The translations under genes were made by a program, and so were the position numbers. Source: Gammaproteobacteria bacterium (GTDB taxonomy: Bacteria; Pseudomonadota; Gammaproteobacteria; Xanthomonadales; Wenzhouxiangellaceae). Taken from it: a stretch of DNA of 55,202 bases. How positions within the stretch are numbered: position 1 is the first letter of the stretch; every line of letters starts with the position of its first letter. The notes under the pieces were generated by a model that ran no database searches, was not told the origin of the DNA, and saw only the letters and a list, made by a program, of their open reading frames with translations. This document shows, piece after piece, positions 52,684 to 55,202 of this stretch. The stretch is taken from positions 1-55,202 of the forward strand of contig PWJA01000153.1 of the NCBI GenBank assembly GCA_003560975.1, given 5' to 3'.

Positions 52684-53706
52684 CTATGCCTGCCGGGCGA
52701 CCAGGTACTCGGCAATCTGGATGGCATTCAGCGCCGCCCCCTTGCGCACGTTGTCGGCGACCACCCACAGATTCAGCCCGTTGGGATGCGACAGGTCTTG
52801 CCGGACCCGACCGACGCAGACCTCATCCTTGCCGGCAGCGTGCGTCATCGGCGTTACGCATTCGGGCACATCGGCCAGACAGACCCCCTGCGCCTCGGCA
52901 AGCAAGCTGCGTACTTCGGCCAGATCGAACGGCTCGCGGGTCTCCAGATGGATGGCTTCACCGTGTCCGATGAACACCGGGACGCGGACGGCGGTGGCGT
53001 TGACGGCGATCTCGGAGTCGTCGAAGATGCGGCGCGTTTCCCGGTGCATCTTCATCTCTTCTTTGGTGTACCCGTTGTCCTCGAAAACGTCGATTTCCGG
53101 AATCACGTTGAAGGCAATCGGTGCCTTGAACGCCTTGGGCTCGGGATCGCGGAAATTGAAGCGGTCGGCGCTTTGCCGTCCGAGTTCTTCCATGGCGCTT
53201 TTGCCCGCACCGGAGACCGACTGATAGGTCGCCACGTTGATCCGGGTAACGCCGTAACGGCGATGGATCGGAGCAACCGCGAGCAGCATCTGGATGGTCG
53301 AGCAGTTGGGGTTGGCGATGATGGCACCGCCGGCAAAGTCGTCGAGCACGGCCCCGTTGACTTCCGGTACCACCAGGGGAACCTCCGGATCCATACGGAA
53401 ATGGGAAGTGTTGTCGATCACCGTACAGCCCGCCTTGGCCGCCCGCGGCGCGTGCTCGGCCGAGACCGAGCCGCCGGCCGAAAACAGGGCAAAGTCCCAG
53501 CCGCTGAAGTCGAACGTCGCCAGGTCGTCGACGATCAGGGACTTTCGTCCGAAACTCACCTCACGCCCGACCGAACGACTGCTGGCCAGGGCGGCCACTT
53601 CGGCGATGGGGAACTTTCGTTCGGCCAGGATCTCGAGCATGGTTTCGCCTACGGCGCCGGTGGCGCCGACCACGGCGACGCGATAGCCGTCTTTGCCGGT
53701 TGTCAT
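52684..53706 (-). CDS. asd: Aspartate-semialdehyde dehydrogenase
   Basis: Asd reduces aspartyl phosphate in the common path to lysine, threonine, methionine and diaminopimelate. The 340-residue product has VAVVGATGAVGETMLEIL, the catalytic cysteine in IIANPNCSTIQM and the substrate loop VSGAGKSAMEEL. ATG 53706 (MTTGKDGY) has GAGGT upstream. It lies between aroC and fimV in the conserved order. Confidence 0.96.
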   Translation of the reverse strand: MTTGKDGYRVAVVGATGAVGETMLEILAERKFPIAEVAALASSRSVGREVSFGRKSLIVDDLATFDFSGWDFALFSAGGSVSAEHAPRAAKAGCTVIDNTSHFRMDPEVPLVVPEVNGAVLDDFAGGAIIANPNCSTIQMLLAVAPIHRRYGVTRINVATYQSVSGAGKSAMEELGRQSADRFNFRDPEPKAFKAPIAFNVIPEIDVFEDNGYTKEEMKMHRETRRIFDDSEIAVNATAVRVPVFIGHGEAIHLETREPFDLAEVRSLLAEAQGVCLADVPECVTPMTHAAGKDEVCVGRVRQDLSHPNGLNLWVVADNVRKGAALNAIQIAEYLVARQA

Positions 53707-53800
53707 GGATGGACCTCGGGTCGGGTTCAATAGAAGAACCGCAGAGTACCGCAGATGAACGCCGATTGTCGGCGCCGGGGCGGAAACCGAGCGAAGGCGA

Positions 53801-54895
53801 TCAGGTCGGAATGCGCGGCTGCTGCGGGGCTACATCGCCGCATTGAGCCCGATGCAGAAGAAAGTGATCCATGATCGTCAGGGCAAGCATGGCCTCGACG
53901 ATGGGGATGGCGCGGATGCCGACACAGGGATCATGGCGACCGGTGGTGACGATTTCGACCGGCTCGCCGGCCGCATTGACGGTACGGCCAGGCAAGCGCA
54001 GCGAAGACGTTGGCTTGAACGCCACCGCGACTTCCAGCGGCTGACCGGTGGAGATGCCGCCGAGCACGCCGCCGGCATGGTTGGACAGAAAACCCTCGGG
54101 GGTGATCTCGTCGCGATGCTCGGTTCCCTTTTGCGCCACGGACCCAAAGCCGGCGCCGATCTCCACTCCCTTGACCGCGTTGATGCTCATCATCGCTGCG
54201 GCCAGATCCCCGTCGAGCTTGGCGTAGACCGGCGCCCCCAGGCCCACCGGCACGCCCGTGGCGCGAGCCTTGACCAGAGCGCCGACCGAATCGCCGGATT
54301 TCCACAGGCGCTTCATGTAGGTCTCGAGCTGGGCCACCTTGTCGGCGTCCGGGCAGAAAAAGGGGTTGGTCGGAATCACGGCCGAATCGAAGTGCAGGTC
54401 GCAGACCTCTTCGCCCAGCTGCGCCAGCCAGCCGGTGATCTCCACTCCCGCAACGTCTTGAAGATATTTCCTGGCCAGGGTAGCCGCGGCAACCCGCATG
54501 GCGGTTTCGCGGGCCGACGAGCGACCGCCGCCGCGATAGTCGCGAATCCCGTACTTGTGATGGTAGGTGTAGTCGGCATGGCCCGGTCGAAACTGCTCGG
54601 CGATGCGGCTGTAATCCTTGGAGCGAGCGTCGGTGTTGTAAACCACCAGGGCAATCGGCGTGCCCGTGGTCTTGCCTTCGAACACACCCGAAAGAATCTG
54701 CACCTCTTCGGCCTCCTTGCGCTGGGAGGTCCAGCGGCTCTGCCCGGTAGCCCGGCGCATCATGTCGGCGCGGATTTCCTCCGCGCTGATCTCCAGCCCG
54801 GGCGGGAAGCCGTCGATCACGCAACCGATCGCCGGCCCGTGACTTTCGCCGAAGGTGGTAATGCGGAGCACATGACCGAAGGAATTGGTTGACAT
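53801..54895 (-). CDS. aroC: Chorismate synthase
   Basis: AroC makes chorismate from EPSP with reduced FMN. The 364-residue product has [19 protein letters not shown], the conserved [17 protein letters not shown] and [14 protein letters not shown]. It is the first gene of the leftward run visible here; upstream is only the repeat region. It supplies chorismate for the trp genes in the same block. Confidence 0.97.
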   Translation of the reverse strand: MSTNSFGHVLRITTFGESHGPAIGCVIDGFPPGLEISAEEIRADMMRRATGQSRWTSQRKEAEEVQILSGVFEGKTTGTPIALVVYNTDARSKDYSRIAEQFRPGHADYTYHHKYGIRDYRGGGRSSARETAMRVAAATLARKYLQDVAGVEITGWLAQLGEEVCDLHFDSAVIPTNPFFCPDADKVAQLETYMKRLWKSGDSVGALVKARATGVPVGLGAPVYAKLDGDLAAAMMSINAVKGVEIGAGFGSVAQKGTEHRDEITPEGFLSNHAGGVLGGISTGQPLEVAVAFKPTSSLRLPGRTVNAAGEPVEIVTTGRHDPCVGIRAIPIVEAMLALTIMDHFLLHRAQCGDVAPQQPRIPT

Positions 54896-55008
54896 TGACT
54901 AGAGACCAGGGCCGAGGGATCAAGAACCGGAAAGTGACGGCGGCAACCGAAGAGCACCGGACCAATCGCTTACCGAAAATGTACTCCGAAATAACATACC
55001 ACCGATCC

Positions 55009-55143
55009 GGGTTCCGGCCGTCGGGGGTGTAACCCCGAGGCGGGGGTTTGGTGCCGACGGAGGGTTCCGGCCGTCGGGGGTGTAACCCCGAGGCGGGGGT
55101 TTGGTGCCAACGGAGGGTTCTGGCCGTCGGGGGTGTAACCCCG
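55009..55143. repeat. 53-bp tandem repeat, about 2.5 copies
   Basis: Copies begin at 55009, 55062 and 55115 (GGGTTCCGGCCGTCGGGGGT, one C-to-T change in the third). Each complete copy contains CCGTCGG ... CCGACGG inverted arms and an inner hairpin GGGGT-GTA-ACCCC. This resembles REP/palindromic intergenic elements. It lies upstream of aroC. The rest of 54896-55202 has no gene I can support. Confidence 0.85.
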
Positions 55144-55153
55144 ACCTACGGCT

Positions 55154-55188
55154 GGTCCCTGGTCCCTGGTCCCTGGTCCCTGGTCCCT
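55154..55188. repeat. Heptamer array GGTCCCT x5
   Basis: Five perfect, uninterrupted copies of GGTCCCT directly follow the 53-bp repeat. No coding frame uses them. It may be a slippage-prone locus at the edge of the window. Confidence 0.9.
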
Positions 55189-55202
55189 GCCCTCAAAGAT
55201 TC

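Noticed and set aside
55009-55188. CRISPR array
   Set aside because: The 53-bp units are directly adjacent without spacers, and no cas gene is present.

Overview
The window looks like a stretch of chromosome from a GC-rich gammaproteobacterium. The conserved blocks are asd-fimV-truA-trpF-trpB-trpA-accD-folC-SPOR-cvpA-purF, rpsT/murJ/ribF/ileS/lspA, rplY-pth-ychF, ppk-ppx and tRNA-Tyr/Gly/Thr-tuf. The MurD2/MurL pair is known from Xanthomonas, which points towards a Xanthomonadales or Chromatiales relative (Wenzhouxiangellaceae-like is a guess). I see no rRNA, CRISPR array, transposase, integrase or phage gene. Gene density is very high and most genes touch or overlap.

Left part (1-16500): the 5' end of tuf with three tRNAs and their promoter; the rplY-pth-ychF operon; a Bax-inhibitor-type membrane protein with a clear terminator; lspA, ileS and ribF with murJ and rpsT, interrupted by a YkgJ-type cysteine-cluster gene; a universal stress protein; a lytic transglycosylase with an SDR oxidoreductase; a histidine phosphatase with msrA; and sbcB. 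Between sbcB and a small unknown gene is a 258-nt convergent gap. It holds an AT-rich tract, a consensus DnaA box and a perfect palindrome made of two inverted TTATCCACA boxes. This is the most unusual non-coding locus in the window.

Middle part (16700-39950): a ComEA-like secreted HhH protein; a sugar-nucleotide operon (rfbB, rfbA, rfbC, rfbD, manC) making dTDP-L-rhamnose and GDP-mannose for surface polysaccharide, ending in a DUF1684 protein; ssb divergent from ispB; an AI-2E-type transporter with murL and murD2, a bypass route to D-glutamate in peptidoglycan; a probable outer-membrane barrel; NAD-type isocitrate dehydrogenase; a tusD-tusC-tusE-grxC cluster for tRNA thiolation without a recognisable tusB; bepA; ppk-ppx-epmA in an overlapping chain; and an unusual acetyltransferase-like/VanY peptidase fusion convergent with a photolyase.

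Right part (39930-55202) is read leftwards: aroC, asd, fimV, truA, trpF, trpB, trpA, accD, folC, a double-SPOR protein, cvpA and purF. It links aromatic, lysine/threonine, tryptophan, fatty-acid, folate and purine synthesis with cell-pole and division functions. The window ends in a 53-bp tandem repeat and a GGTCCCT heptamer array.

Starts were corrected from the ORF track using Shine-Dalgarno matches, overlaps and family length. Non-ATG starts are common. All functional names rest on reading the translations, with no database search.
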